Position numbers and translations under genes: made by a program. The notes below the pieces were generated by a model. The model had not been told where the DNA came from. It was given only the letters and a program-made list of their open reading frames with translations, and did not search any database. From an uncultured Collinsella sp. (GTDB lineage Bacteria > Actinomycetota > Coriobacteriia > Coriobacteriales > Coriobacteriaceae), in the NCBI GenBank assembly GCA_949285915.1, contig CASDZW010000009.1, positions 1 to 64,000 on the forward strand: a DNA stretch of 64,000 nt, in the 5' to 3' direction. Positions 1 to 8,372 of this stretch are shown piece after piece. The number at the start of each line of letters is the position of its first letter. Positions within the stretch are counted from its first letter, which is position 1.

Positions 1-866
1 GGGTCGCTGTAGGTCATGGAATTTATGTCGTGGTAATCCGGGCGCAGCGGAGCCTCCTCCATGCCGGTCAGGATTTCCATGGGGCCCTTGACGACGGGAA
101 TAAAAGCGTACTGGTCAACCACGCTGTTGGAAAGGCCGGTGCGCATGAAGCCGGTGGGCTTTATCGTGGTGACTTTTATCTTGCCCTGGCACTCGCTGCG
201 GAGGCTCTCGGCGAGGTACTGCACGCCCATCTTGGCAACCTGGTAGACGCCCGCGCCCGCGATAGCGGCAACGGCGTAGAGGTTACTGCGCTGGAAGATG
301 TAGGGGACCTGCCCCAAAAAGACGTCGCGCAGCATGCCGCCGCCCACGCCCGTGAAAAATCCCATGGTGATGCAGATGATAGGGTCAAAGCCGTACACAA
401 GGGCTTTGTCGGCACCGGTTGCGGCGTAGAGTCCCACCGCAAAGATGTCGAGCACGGCGATCAAGCGGTCTTGCTTGGCAATAACGGACGGAGCTACAAA
501 TACCACGGCTGCCGTGAGGATGGCCGCCGGCATGGCAATCGGCTGGTTAAGGATATAGACGTTTCCCACTTGCAGCGTCACATCGCGCAGAAGACCGCCG
601 CCCAGGCTGCAGAGGACCGCCAGGCACACCGCGCCCACGAGGTCGAGCTTTTTCTCGCGTGCCGTGAGCGCGCCAGAGATAGATGCCACCACAATGGCGA
701 TGAGCTCGAGCCACACCGGCACCGCAACGGGCGTGTCAACAGCGCCGCTGGTGACGGGTATGGCGAGCGCGGCAGGTGCCGCTGCTATGGCGTAGGTGGC
801 GAGGGACACGACCGGTTCCTTCACATCAACATGCGTACAGGCCCCGTATATCTTAGCGAGAATCAT
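1..866 (-). CDS. TRIC/UPF0126-type channel protein, 3' end missing
   Basis: The reverse strand reads open from position 866 to the window edge, about 288 codons with no stop reached, so the C-terminus lies outside. The product is a polytopic membrane protein with two copies of the Gly-rich signature of the trimeric intracellular cation channel (UPF0126/YadS) family: GGLLRDVTLQ and GGGMLRDVFLG. Each is followed by hydrophobic helices, which is the typical internal duplication. Family members are small bacterial cation or amino-acid-type channels of about 200 residues. This one has an extra N-terminal stretch and a soluble C-terminal tail that runs off the window. I chose the ATG at 866; no clear ribosome site is visible, and a GTG near 902 is possible. 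Confidence 0.8.
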   Translation of the reverse strand, partial: MILAKIYGACTHVDVKEPVVSLATYAIAAAPAALAIPVTSGAVDTPVAVPVWLELIAIVVASISGALTAREKKLDLVGAVCLAVLCSLGGGLLRDVTLQVGNVYILNQPIAMPAAILTAAVVFVAPSVIAKQDRLIAVLDIFAVGLYAATGADKALVYGFDPIICITMGFFTGVGGGMLRDVFLGQVPYIFQRSNLYAVAAIAGAGVYQVAKMGVQYLAESLRSECQGKIKVTTIKPTGFMRTGLSNSVVDQYAFIPVVKGPMEILTGMEEAPLRPDYHDINSMTYSD

Positions 867-1013
867 GCCAAAACGTACGCCAAAGATAAGACTGAATTGC
901 ACAAGGGAGATGAATGGTAAGGGGAGGAGAGCGTGCGCTGAACCAGAGGCTCGGGGCAAAAAAGAAACGAGCCCCACTCCGATAATCGGATGGAGGCCCG
1001 TGAGCGTCTATGC

Positions 1014-1104
1014 TGGCGGAGGAGGAGGGATTCGAACCCTCGTGACCTTATACAGGCCAAACGGTTTTCGAGACCGCCGCATTCAACCACTCTGCCACCC
1101 CTCC
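1014..1104 (-). tRNA. tRNA-Ser (anticodon CGA)
   Basis: The reverse complement folds as a class II tRNA with a long variable arm. The acceptor arm begins GGAGGGG, the anticodon loop reads CTCGAAA (anticodon CGA), the T arm contains GGTTCGAATCC, and CCA is encoded at the 3' end. It decodes UCG serine codons. It is one of three serine tRNAs in the window and lies just downstream of tRNA-Ser(GGA) on the same strand. Confidence 0.95.
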
Positions 1105-1117
1105 GCATGGGGTGAAA

Positions 1118-1140
1118 CGGCGTGCCCAGAAGGCACGCCG
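1118..1140 (-). terminator. hairpin between the two tRNA-Ser genes
   Basis: CGGCGTGCC pairs perfectly with GGCACGCCG across a 5-nt loop. On the minus strand it is followed by only three T residues. It could be a weak terminator or a processing hairpin separating the two serine tRNAs. Confidence 0.4.
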
Positions 1141-1154
1141 CGAGAAAAGGCAAC

Positions 1155-1245
1155 TGGCGGAGAGTCAGGGATTTGAACCCTGGAGACGGTTTTGCCGCCT
1201 ACACGATTTCCAATCGTGCTCCTTCGGCCACTCGGACAACTCTCC
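1155..1245 (-). tRNA. tRNA-Ser (anticodon GGA)
   Basis: The reverse complement starts GGAGAGT and has a long variable arm. Its anticodon loop is TTGGAAA (anticodon GGA), its T arm contains GGTTCAAATCC, and CCA is encoded. It reads UCC/UCU serine codons. The 9-nt variable-arm stem is well paired. Confidence 0.95.
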
Positions 1246-1490
1246 GTTGCAAGCACAGGCAATTGTACCGTAAACCTCGCGCGATGCAAACGCGATTTTC
1301 TGTAAAGAACGTGGTGGATGTGCTCCGCCGGGTTTGGTCGAGCGCTTAAAAAAGACTTATACGGCGCCAAAGCGCAACTTAAGGGTCGCGGCGAACCTTC
1401 GCCTCGCGCAGCATCGCAGGTAAACTTGGGATGAGATTCCGTGCGCGCTGGCGTCTGCGTGTCGCACGCCGGAAGGAGGAAGGAGCTCGG

Positions 1491-2519
1491 ATGCTTTCAC
1501 GGGAACTTGGTTTCTCGACATCGTGGCGGATGCTCACGCACGAGCGAGGCTGGATCATCCCTCTATGCTTGCTTGCGCTTGTAGGCTGGATTCCCATCCT
1601 GGGGCAGATCGTTGTTTTTGGCTATGCCTACGAGTGGGCACGCTTCACGGCGTGGGGGATCGACACTGCGCCCAAGCGCCGCAACGTAGACTACGGCAAG
1701 GTCCTTGCCACGGGTGGTAGGGCCTTTTTGGTCTTTTTGCTTATGGGCATGATCGTGCGGTTTGCGCTCGCGGTCTTTGGCTTTAGTCGTATCGACCGGC
1801 TCATGCGTTTCCTGCCTATGGGCTCGGGTCTTTCGGCCGCTTCCATTGTCGATGGTATTACCGAGCTTTCGCTTTGGGGTGTGATCGCGCTTGCCGTGGG
1901 CCTTGTGCTCGGTACGTTCCTCATGGCGGCGATGATGCGCGCCACGCTCTACGACAGCTTTGCTGCGGGGTGGCGCGTCGACCGGCTGTTCCAGATGATC
2001 GCGCGCGACCCGGGCGGTTTTCTCAAGACGTGGCTCGTGTCGCTCGCGGGCGGTGCGCTCAGCATCGTCTACACGCTCGCGACCACCGCGCTCGGCGGCG
2101 CACTCGCCTTTGGTGGCTTTGTCTCCTATGCGCGCCACGGCGGCATTGCGTTTCACCTGGGGCACGGCGGCTATCCGCTGGAGCAGCTCTCGTCTTGGGG
2201 CGCGGGTCCCATCATCTTTGCAGTCCTTCTGGTGATCGCCGCCGCGTTTTTCTACGGCGTGGTCTGCATTGCCATGCAGATGGTTGCCATAAACGCTATG
2301 GGTCAGTGGTTCTGCCGGTTTGAGGTCGCGCGCTGGGGTGTGTCGGCAGATCCCCTGCCCGAGGGCGTTCCGGCAGATTGCGGCGGGTTCTCCCCGCGCG
2401 GCGGCGCGGGTACGGCCCCGGTGCCGCCTGGCAGCGCGCAGGGCGACAACGCCCGCGCCGGCGCGGCGCCCGTCGAGGGCGGCTCCTATTGGGATGACGA
2501 TTCGCCGGTTGCAGGCTAA
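1491..2519 (+). CDS. DUF4013-like multi-pass membrane protein
   Basis: A 342-residue protein. The N-terminal part (W-R-M-L...IPLCLLALVGWIPILGQI...GYAYEWAR) matches the DUF4013 pattern, in which a Pro/Gly-rich helix is followed by a conserved G-Y-x-x-E-x-A/R turn. About six hydrophobic segments follow, then a low-complexity Pro/Gly/Ala tail of about 60 residues. The ATG at 1491 is preceded by a strong GGAGGAAGGAG ribosome site; the frame is also open upstream to 1431. The function is unknown. Related proteins are often seen near secretion or envelope genes, but here the next gene is purB with no obvious link. Confidence 0.7.
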   Translation: MLSRELGFSTSWRMLTHERGWIIPLCLLALVGWIPILGQIVVFGYAYEWARFTAWGIDTAPKRRNVDYGKVLATGGRAFLVFLLMGMIVRFALAVFGFSRIDRLMRFLPMGSGLSAASIVDGITELSLWGVIALAVGLVLGTFLMAAMMRATLYDSFAAGWRVDRLFQMIARDPGGFLKTWLVSLAGGALSIVYTLATTALGGALAFGGFVSYARHGGIAFHLGHGGYPLEQLSSWGAGPIIFAVLLVIAAAFFYGVVCIAMQMVAINAMGQWFCRFEVARWGVSADPLPEGVPADCGGFSPRGGAGTAPVPPGSAQGDNARAGAAPVEGGSYWDDDSPVAG

Positions 2520-2656
2520 ACCTCGCCCCACCTTTGCGTTGCTTGTGCGCCTCGCCGCGTCCACCTGGCGAGGCGCGCCCCGTGCCGTACAATAGACGGG
2601 TAAGAGCGGGCCGCACCGGCGGCTCGGTTGCCGGCTGCCGCGCAAAGGAGCTCAGC

Positions 2657-4003
2657 ATGATCGATCGCTACACCCGTCCCGAGATGGGTCACATCTTCTC
2701 TCTCGAGAACAAGTACGCCATCTGGCAGGAAATCGAGGTTCTCGCCTGTGAGGCGCAGGCCGAGCTCGGCCAGATTGGCATCACGCACGAGGAGGCCGCG
2801 TGGATTCGCGATCACGCCAAGTTCAACAAGGACGAGGTCGACGCCATCGAGGCCGTGACCAACCACGACGTTATCGCCTTCCTCACCAACATGGGCGAGT
2901 ATATCGATGCCGAGGTTCCCGAGGGCGAGCCCAAGCCCAGCCGCTGGGTCCACTTTGGTATGACGAGCTCCGACCTCGGCGATACGGCGCTTTGCTACCA
3001 GCTCGTGCAGGCGACCGACATCATTATCGAGGACGTCAAGAAGCTCGGCGCCATCTGCAAGCGCCGCGCCTTTGAGGAGCGCAACACCCTTTGCGCCGGT
3101 CGTACCCACGGCATCCACGCCGAGCCCATGACCTTCGGCATGAAGTTCGGCAGCTGGGCGTGGGAGCTCAAGCGCGACCTCGACCGTCTGATTGACGCCC
3201 GCGCCAACGTTGCCTTTGGCGCTATCTCGGGCGCGGTGGGCACCTACTCCTCCATCGACCCGTTTGTGGAGGAGTACGTCTGCGAGCACCTGGGCCTTGT
3301 GCACGACCCGCTGTCCACGCAGGTCATTAGCCGCGACCACCACGCCTATCTTGCCGGCGTGCTCGCCACTACGGCCGCTACCTGCGAGCGCATTGCGACC
3401 GAGATCCGCAACCTCCAGAAGACCGATACCCTTGAGGCCGAGGAGCCCTTCAAGAAGGGCCAGAAGGGTTCGAGTGCCATGCCGCACAAGCGTAACCCCA
3501 TCACCATGGAGAAGGTCTGCGGCCTCTCCCGCGTGGTGAAGGCCAACGCGCAGGTGGCCTTCGACAACGTTGCCCTTTGGCACGAGCGCGACATCTCGCA
3601 CAGCTCCGCCGAGCGCGTGGCGCAGGCCGACAGCTTTATCGCGCTTGACCATATGTTCCAGTGCCTCACCCGCGTGGTCGACGGCCTCATCCTCTATCCG
3701 GAGCAGATGAAGGCCAACCTCAACAAGACCCGCGGCCTCATCTTCTCGTCCAAGGTGCTGCTCGCCCTCGTGGAGACGGGTATCACGCGCGAGGAGGCCT
3801 ACGCCATCGTGCAGGAGAACGCCATGGCCACGTGGCGCGAGGTGCAGCAGTGCGCCGGCGGCACCACGTTCCGGGAGAAGCTCGAGGCCGATCCGCGTTG
3901 CACGGTCGCGCCCGAGAAGCTGGACGAGATTTTCGATCCGTGGGACTTCCTCACGCGCGTCGACCGCGTCTTCGACCGTCTCGAGGAGCTCGATTTCGCG
4001 TAA
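2657..4003 (+). CDS. purB: adenylosuccinate lyase
   Basis: 448 residues, the family's usual length. PurB cleaves SAICAR to AICAR plus fumarate, and adenylosuccinate to AMP plus fumarate, in cytoplasmic purine synthesis. The fumarase/aspartase-superfamily signature GSSAMPHKRNP is intact. So are the TSSDLGDTA segment and the R-T-H-G-I-H region that holds catalytic histidine. The start at 2657 has a good AAAGGAG ribosome site, and a TACAAT -10-like hexamer lies at 2588. Other purine genes in the window (purC, purE, purF, purM, purN, hpt) are scattered rather than in one operon. Confidence 0.97.
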   Translation: MIDRYTRPEMGHIFSLENKYAIWQEIEVLACEAQAELGQIGITHEEAAWIRDHAKFNKDEVDAIEAVTNHDVIAFLTNMGEYIDAEVPEGEPKPSRWVHFGMTSSDLGDTALCYQLVQATDIIIEDVKKLGAICKRRAFEERNTLCAGRTHGIHAEPMTFGMKFGSWAWELKRDLDRLIDARANVAFGAISGAVGTYSSIDPFVEEYVCEHLGLVHDPLSTQVISRDHHAYLAGVLATTAATCERIATEIRNLQKTDTLEAEEPFKKGQKGSSAMPHKRNPITMEKVCGLSRVVKANAQVAFDNVALWHERDISHSSAERVAQADSFIALDHMFQCLTRVVDGLILYPEQMKANLNKTRGLIFSSKVLLALVETGITREEAYAIVQENAMATWREVQQCAGGTTFREKLEADPRCTVAPEKLDEIFDPWDFLTRVDRVFDRLEELDFA

Positions 4004-4091
4004 GGCTTGCAGCTGATTGCGGTTTGCCGGCCGGTGGAAGGCATCCGGCTGGTAGAACCTATCAATTAGCTGCCAAGAACTCTTGGTGCAG

Positions 4092-4124
4092 AAACGCGTC
4101 CCGGCCGAGCGTCGGGGCGCGTTT
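4092..4124 (+). terminator. probable purB terminator
   Basis: A hairpin of AAACGCG and CCCG paired with CGGG and CGCGTTT, with a single bulge on each side, sits 90 bp after purB. The arms start with A and end with T, so it could act on both strands between the convergent purB and LuxR genes. Confidence 0.5.
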
Positions 4125-4170
4125 GCGTATGCCAATGTTGTTGGAGCGTGCTTGCGTATGCCAATGTTGT
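4123..4170. repeat. 19-bp direct repeat, two copies
   Basis: TTGCGTATGCCAATGTTGT occurs at 4123-4141 and again at 4152-4170, a period of 29 bp, in the gap between the convergent purB and LuxR-type genes. A further degenerate unit (GCGCATAAC) and a small inverted repeat (ATGTGCA/TGCACAT near 4200) follow. No function can be assigned. Confidence 0.75.
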
Positions 4171-4241
4171 CGAGGAGCGCCTGCGCATAACAAAACAGGT
4201 ATGTGCAAAATAGTGCACATTCCTACATGTTGATACGGAAC

Positions 4242-5795
4242 CTAGCCGCCGTATTCATTCAGGTAATCGAGAATCTCCTGGCGCGAGTGCAAGTCGCACT
4301 TGTCGTAGATGCGCTTGATGTGGGTGTGTACGGTGTTTTGCGAGAGGTGGAGCTCCTCGCTCACGCGTGCTTGCGTGTGGCCGAGGGCGTAGAGGGTGAG
4401 AACCTCGATTTCGCGGCCGGTGAGGCCAAAACGCTGCCCCATGGCGATGACCGAGGTAGCAATGTGCACGTCAGAGGGCGCGCCGGCGTCTGCCGCTGCG
4501 CCTAGGGAAGGCACCTCGGCCGAGGCCGGGGCGAGCATGCCCGGTGCGTTTTGCGGGAGGATTTGGGCCGCGGCGGCCTGAGCGGCGGTGCCGGGCAGGG
4601 GCGTGCGCTCAGGGTCGGCGAGCAGCTGTGAGAACACAATCTGAGTGGCGCCTACCGCGCAAAGACCCATGAGGGCGATGGCGGGCGCGGGGTTTTGCGG
4701 CGTGGCGCCGGCAATAAGATGGCCGAGGGCCGTGCCCGTAACGTGGAACGCGTGGAGCGCGATCCACGAGCCTGCGGCGTAGATGTAGGGGTCGAGCTTG
4801 CCGTAGCTCGAGAACGCCACCGAGAGATACCAGATATGTGCCTGCAGAAGAAGCAGGACAGCGGCATCAACGGCGCCGCCGATGTAGGCGGCTGGCCCGC
4901 CGAACGACAGGAAGACCGCGCCGATACTCAACAGCAGGCAAAGGGCAATCCAAATGTTGGCGACAAACGAGCGCTCCTGCGTCTCGAGCGAGCGGCGCAT
5001 GACCGCCGCCGCGGCCGCGCACACCAGCATGAGGGTGATGAGGCGGGAAACAAACTCAAGGCCCGCCGATCCCTCGACCGAGATGGCAAAAGCGTTGGCC
5101 ATACCGGCCGCAAGGGAAACGCCGCATACGCCAGCAAGTGCGGCAGCGAGGTAGCCGCGGTCCGAGAAGCGCTCCTCGCTCGTGCCAAAGTACATCTCGG
5201 GGTGAGCGGGGAAGGCGCCGCCCGGTGCCTCGAAACGGCGTGATGCGCGAGTGGTGGCAAACTGGGCAAACGAGAGCGCAAAGGCCGCAACATGGCAGGC
5301 GAGAGGTCCCGCAATACCTGCCACAAATGTCACGGCGGTGCCCAGCGCGAGCGCGGCAAACGACACGGCGGATACGGTGGTTGCTGAGGTGCCGCGGAGC
5401 TTGCGGAGCCAATAGAACATAAGCAGGGCGCTGCCGCATCCGCTCACGGCCTCGAGCGCCACGGCCCACAGGGCAGCCTGTGCGGGGCGCGTGATGTCCA
5501 GAAAGACAAGCCCGAGCGCACCGATGCCGGCTATATGGATGGCGACAAAGGTGATGAGAAAGACAGCGCGCTTGGCTAGGCGCCCGTGATGCCAGGCGCT
5601 CAGCATGAGAGCGGCTGCCATCGCACAGGTGACAAGCGTTGCCGTGCCCTCAAAGGCGGGTGACACGCCGGCAAGGGCGCCTCCTTGGGCGGTGAGGCCA
5701 AACGAGGCGGCGGCAAATGCAAGGCCCAAAACAGCAGGTAGGAGCACGCGCTTGGCGTCTTCACTCGAAGCGTTGTCAACGGGTTCTGCGGCCAC
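4242..5795 (-). CDS. LuxR-family regulator with about 12 membrane helices
   Basis: 517 residues. The first ~400 are a series of about twelve hydrophobic helices. A Pro/Ala-rich linker follows, and the last ~65 residues are a GerE/LuxR helix-turn-helix (LTGREIEVLTLYALGHTQ...SEELHLSQNTVHTHIKRIY). Such membrane-tethered LuxR proteins are a hallmark of Coriobacteriia and usually control adjacent respiratory or reductase genes; the signal they sense is generally unknown. The start is a GTG at 5795 with AAGGA 8 nt upstream. It is divergent from the gene at 5920. An 18-bp palindromic site 35 bp before its start recurs upstream of the oxidoreductase operon at 7634, which suggests autoregulation and control of that operon. 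Confidence 0.9.
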   Translation of the reverse strand: MAAEPVDNASSEDAKRVLLPAVLGLAFAAASFGLTAQGGALAGVSPAFEGTATLVTCAMAAALMLSAWHHGRLAKRAVFLITFVAIHIAGIGALGLVFLDITRPAQAALWAVALEAVSGCGSALLMFYWLRKLRGTSATTVSAVSFAALALGTAVTFVAGIAGPLACHVAAFALSFAQFATTRASRRFEAPGGAFPAHPEMYFGTSEERFSDRGYLAAALAGVCGVSLAAGMANAFAISVEGSAGLEFVSRLITLMLVCAAAAAVMRRSLETQERSFVANIWIALCLLLSIGAVFLSFGGPAAYIGGAVDAAVLLLLQAHIWYLSVAFSSYGKLDPYIYAAGSWIALHAFHVTGTALGHLIAGATPQNPAPAIALMGLCAVGATQIVFSQLLADPERTPLPGTAAQAAAAQILPQNAPGMLAPASAEVPSLGAAADAGAPSDVHIATSVIAMGQRFGLTGREIEVLTLYALGHTQARVSEELHLSQNTVHTHIKRIYDKCDLHSRQEILDYLNEYGG

Positions 5796-5829
5796 GTCTC
5801 ATCCTTACTGCGAAGGTACCCTGATTGGG

Positions 5830-5847
5830 GTCACCTGTTTGAGGTGA
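5830..5847. promoter_or_regulatory. putative LuxR operator, copy 1
   Basis: TCACCT and AGGTGA form a perfect 6-bp inverted repeat around GTTTG. The full 18-nt string is identical, in inverted orientation, to 7445-7462. It lies between the divergent LuxR-type gene and the gene at 5920, so it could serve both. ACCT...AGGT half-sites are typical of LuxR-family dimers. Confidence 0.65.
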
Positions 5848-5919
5848 TATGAAGTATACCTTGTACTAAACTGTGATGCATGCGAATCGACGCAGGTAAC
5901 CCATGAGCGAAGGGGCCCC

Positions 5920-6714
5920 ATGGAGGAGAGAAACGATATTGCGCCGGCTGAGGCGACCGCTGTTGAGGATGCGGCCGTGGAGGTTGCGGCTGAGGCGAAC
6001 AATCAAGAGGCGGAAGCCCTGACGGACGAGGAACGCGCAGCGATTCACGCCAAGAACGCGTGGATTCGCGCTCTCGATGCAGCGCTTACCGACGTGCGTC
6101 AGCGTTCCTACGAGGGAAAGCTCACCACAACGGGTCGGTGGCGCAAGCGCGCCATCGCGCCTGAGGGGATGACCGCCAAGGAGTTCGAGCAAAAGTTCAT
6201 GGACTATCTCGATACCCATGAGCACGCCGAGGCAAAGCCCGTAATGGGCCGCCTTGCTGCGCCCAAGCCCCTTGACGTCGAGCTTGAGGGCCGCGAGCTG
6301 AGCGAAGACGACCCGCTTCCCGAGCGCTCGGTTGTAGACATCGCCATCCTGCAGGGCAAGAAAGCGACCTACCTCTATTCGGCGGCGCTGCTCTCGCACA
6401 GTTTTGCGAAGGCCCTCTACCACACGGCCGAGGACAACGACGTTGCCACGTTTGTTGACGTGGTGCGCACCGAGTCGAGCACCTACCCGCGCCCCTTGGG
6501 TATCGACAGCCTTATGAATCCGCCCTATCTGTGGTCACCCGCGCACACGCGCGAGGTCTTTGCCAAGGTGCGGGAGGCGGGCTCGTTCAAGGACATCCAC
6601 GAGACCCATGCGAGCAACGGACGCACCTACTATTACTCGGATATCTATCTGTCCGAGGCGCAGGCGCGTTCGCTTGCGGAGTGGTACGGGGTGGAGCAGC
6701 AGCGCAATCCGTAA
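5920..6714 (+). CDS. unknown protein of the AOR locus (YdhW-like by context)
   Basis: 264 residues, cytoplasmic, with no membrane segment or signal peptide. The first ~45 residues are acidic and Ala/Glu-rich. The globular part is rich in aromatic residues, with a conserved-looking end (SNGRTYYYSDIYLS...LAEWYG). I do not recognise a catalytic motif. It is the first gene of a short operon with the IscU-like gene at 6791, and it is divergent from the LuxR regulator. E. coli ydhYVWXUT also combines an AOR (YdhV), a ferredoxin (YdhY) and unknown proteins (YdhW, YdhT). By position this could be a YdhW-type accessory protein, but that is inference only. The start at 5920 has a weak ribosome site (GAAGGGG). 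Confidence 0.75.
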   Translation: MEERNDIAPAEATAVEDAAVEVAAEANNQEAEALTDEERAAIHAKNAWIRALDAALTDVRQRSYEGKLTTTGRWRKRAIAPEGMTAKEFEQKFMDYLDTHEHAEAKPVMGRLAAPKPLDVELEGRELSEDDPLPERSVVDIAILQGKKATYLYSAALLSHSFAKALYHTAEDNDVATFVDVVRTESSTYPRPLGIDSLMNPPYLWSPAHTREVFAKVREAGSFKDIHETHASNGRTYYYSDIYLSEAQARSLAEWYGVEQQRNP

Positions 6715-6790
6715 TGCGCGCTTGCGGCGCGATGCCGAATATGCCGTATGCCACCTGGGCCTTAGCGCCGAGATGTATTGAGGAGAACCC

Positions 6791-7381
6791 ATGCCCAAGA
6801 ACCGTCTGACCGAGGACACGCCGTTTCTGCGTACGCCCGATATGTACCAGATTGAGAAGGACGCGCCTATCTCGGAATACGACAAGAAGACCATCGACCT
6901 GATTGCCGATGCTGCCAACGGCGGCATTCCGGATGGAGCCAACGTCTTTTGCAGCGTTGGCAAGGAGAAACGCGGCACGGTGCAGATGCAGCTCTTTGCC
7001 CAGATTGATCCGGAGGCGGGGGCGTTTGGCGAGGTGGGCTTCAGAAGCCACGGATGCCTTGCCGCCATCGCGTGCGCCACAGCACTCGCAACGCTTTTGC
7101 GCGGCAAGACCGTTGACGAGGCGCTCACCATTACGCGCGAGGACATTGAGGAGCTTACCGGTCCTCTGCCGGGGAGTCGCAACTACACGCTCGTCTTTGC
7201 GCTCGAGGCGGTGCGCGCCCTGGTGGGTGATTACTATCTGCGCGTCCGCCAGTTCTCGATCGCGGAGCTGGATGAGGTGCTTCCCTGCACGCGTCTTTCG
7301 GTCCCGTGCATGATTACCGAGAACTGCTCGCTGCGCGATAGCCGTGTGGACCAAGAGCTCCGCGAGGCGGGCGAGATTTAA
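6791..7381 (+). CDS. IscU/NifU-N-like protein lacking two scaffold cysteines
   Basis: 196 residues. The segment from about 82 to 147 follows the IscU fold pattern: FRSHGCLAAIACATALATLL, then GKTVDEAL, then a final E-A-V-R-A-L-x-x-D-Y helix. IscU scaffolds use three cysteines and an aspartate to hold a nascent Fe-S cluster. Here only C89 (in SHGC) lies where expected. The first position reads K-R-G-T instead of A-C-G-D, and the third (usually H-C-S) reads N-Y-T. C54 and C95 are extra. It is probably a specialised accessory or degenerate scaffold serving the Fe-S and AOR proteins next door. GAGGAG precedes the ATG. Confidence 0.75.
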   Translation: MPKNRLTEDTPFLRTPDMYQIEKDAPISEYDKKTIDLIADAANGGIPDGANVFCSVGKEKRGTVQMQLFAQIDPEAGAFGEVGFRSHGCLAAIACATALATLLRGKTVDEALTITREDIEELTGPLPGSRNYTLVFALEAVRALVGDYYLRVRQFSIAELDEVLPCTRLSVPCMITENCSLRDSRVDQELREAGEI

Positions 7382-7444
7382 CCAGGTCGTGCGCAAAACG
7401 ACCCCGTCCCCAAACATGACGGTTATATGCCCTTTTGCGACAGG

Positions 7445-7462
7445 TCACCTCAAACAGGTGAC
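7445..7462. promoter_or_regulatory. putative LuxR operator, copy 2
   Basis: The 18-nt string is the exact reverse complement of 5830-5847, with perfect TCACCT/AGGTGA arms. A second overlapping palindrome, AACAGG-N6-CCTGTT, spans 7454-7471. The site lies about 70 bp upstream of a plausible promoter for the ferredoxin-AOR-cytochrome operon, a position that would suit an activator. Confidence 0.65.
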
Positions 7463-7520
7463 AGCCTGTTGTGCCTGAAAATGCACTAAAAGGCGCAAAT
7501 TACCCGGAAGCAGGTGAGGC

Positions 7521-7549
7521 TTGCGAACAAACAAAGGTGACAATGATAT
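7521..7549 (+). promoter_or_regulatory. possible promoter of the AOR operon
   Basis: TTGCGA (7521-7526) and TGATAT (7544-7549) are separated by 17 bp. They would direct transcription into the operon starting at 7634, with a leader of about 80 nt. The call is by consensus match only. Confidence 0.4.
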
Positions 7550-7633
7550 GCGGCGAAATGCGTACCGTCGCCAGGTGCGCACGTCATATCGAACCACGGT
7601 GGGGAACCACCGTAACCAGTAGGGGAGGGAACT

Positions 7634-8356
7634 ATGAAAGAGAACACCACCACAGAGCTGGTGGGCTCGGGCGCGGATCGCCTCGAATCCTTCTTCACCC
7701 GTCGCGGGTTTGTGAAGGTCTCGGGAGCGTTCGTGGCGAGCATGGTGGCGCTCGGCCTGCTCCCGGAGGAGGCGGCCGCCGCGCCGACGAGCTCCATGGG
7801 CGACCTGGATTACTACGCCACGCCGTCCCACGTGCTCAAGGTGAACCGTGCCCGTTGCACCGGATGCCAGCGCTGCGAGATGGCCTGCACGCTCGCCCTC
7901 GACGGCGTGAGCCAGCCGGCCGCTGCGCGTATCCACGTGCACGACGGTTACCAGTACGGCAAGGAGCTCGGCTCGGGCGACGGCATCTTCTACTCCATGG
8001 AGTGGACCATCCGCGCGTGCTACATGTGCAAGACGGCCCTTTGCCAGACCGCCTGCCCGCACGGCGCCATCACCACCAACGACAACGGCGTTCGCGTGGT
8101 TGACGAGGACAAGTGCGTGGGCTGCGGCGCTTGCGTGACCGCCTGCCCGTACGACATGCCCGTGATCAACACCGTCACCGGCAAGTCCCGCAAGTGCGTC
8201 GCCTGCGGCCGCTGCGCGGCGCAGTGCCCCAACGGCGCCATCGAGCTCATCGAGTGGGAGGATGTCAGCCATTCGTCTGGCCCGACCCGTCAGGAGAATC
8301 CGTACCCGCTCGTAGGCGAGCAGCAGGACTTCGTCGGCGGCGGCAAGGTCGCTTAA
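7634..8356 (+). CDS. Tat-exported ferredoxin with four 4Fe-4S clusters
   Basis: 240 residues. A twin-arginine signal (TRRGFVKVSGAF, residues 22-33) precedes a hydrophobic stretch and an Ala-rich cleavage region near 50. Four cysteine clusters follow: C75-x2-C-x2-C-x3-C, then CYMCKTALCQTACP, CVGCGACVTACP and CVACGRCAAQCP. It resembles YdhY/DmsB-type electron-transfer subunits. It probably passes electrons between the NrfH-type cytochrome encoded third in the operon and the AOR-family enzyme encoded second. The gene follows the 18-bp operator, and its ATG has GGGGAGGGA just upstream. Only the ferredoxin carries a Tat signal. The AOR might be co-exported with it or stay cytoplasmic, and the sequence does not decide this. 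Confidence 0.92.
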   Translation: MKENTTTELVGSGADRLESFFTRRGFVKVSGAFVASMVALGLLPEEAAAAPTSSMGDLDYYATPSHVLKVNRARCTGCQRCEMACTLALDGVSQPAAARIHVHDGYQYGKELGSGDGIFYSMEWTIRACYMCKTALCQTACPHGAITTNDNGVRVVDEDKCVGCGACVTACPYDMPVINTVTGKSRKCVACGRCAAQCPNGAIELIEWEDVSHSSGPTRQENPYPLVGEQQDFVGGGKVA

Positions 8357-8372
8357 AGATTGGAGATACGCA

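Noticed and set aside
30-920. A 296-codon plus-strand frame at the window start
   Set aside because: It is the shadow of the TRIC-type channel gene on the minus strand, whose motifs are unmistakable.
949-976. Hairpin GGCTCG/CGAGCC with an A-rich loop downstream of tRNA-Ser(CGA)
   Set aside because: The loop is long and the stem only six pairs; there is no T-run in the right place for the minus strand, so I did not call it a terminator.
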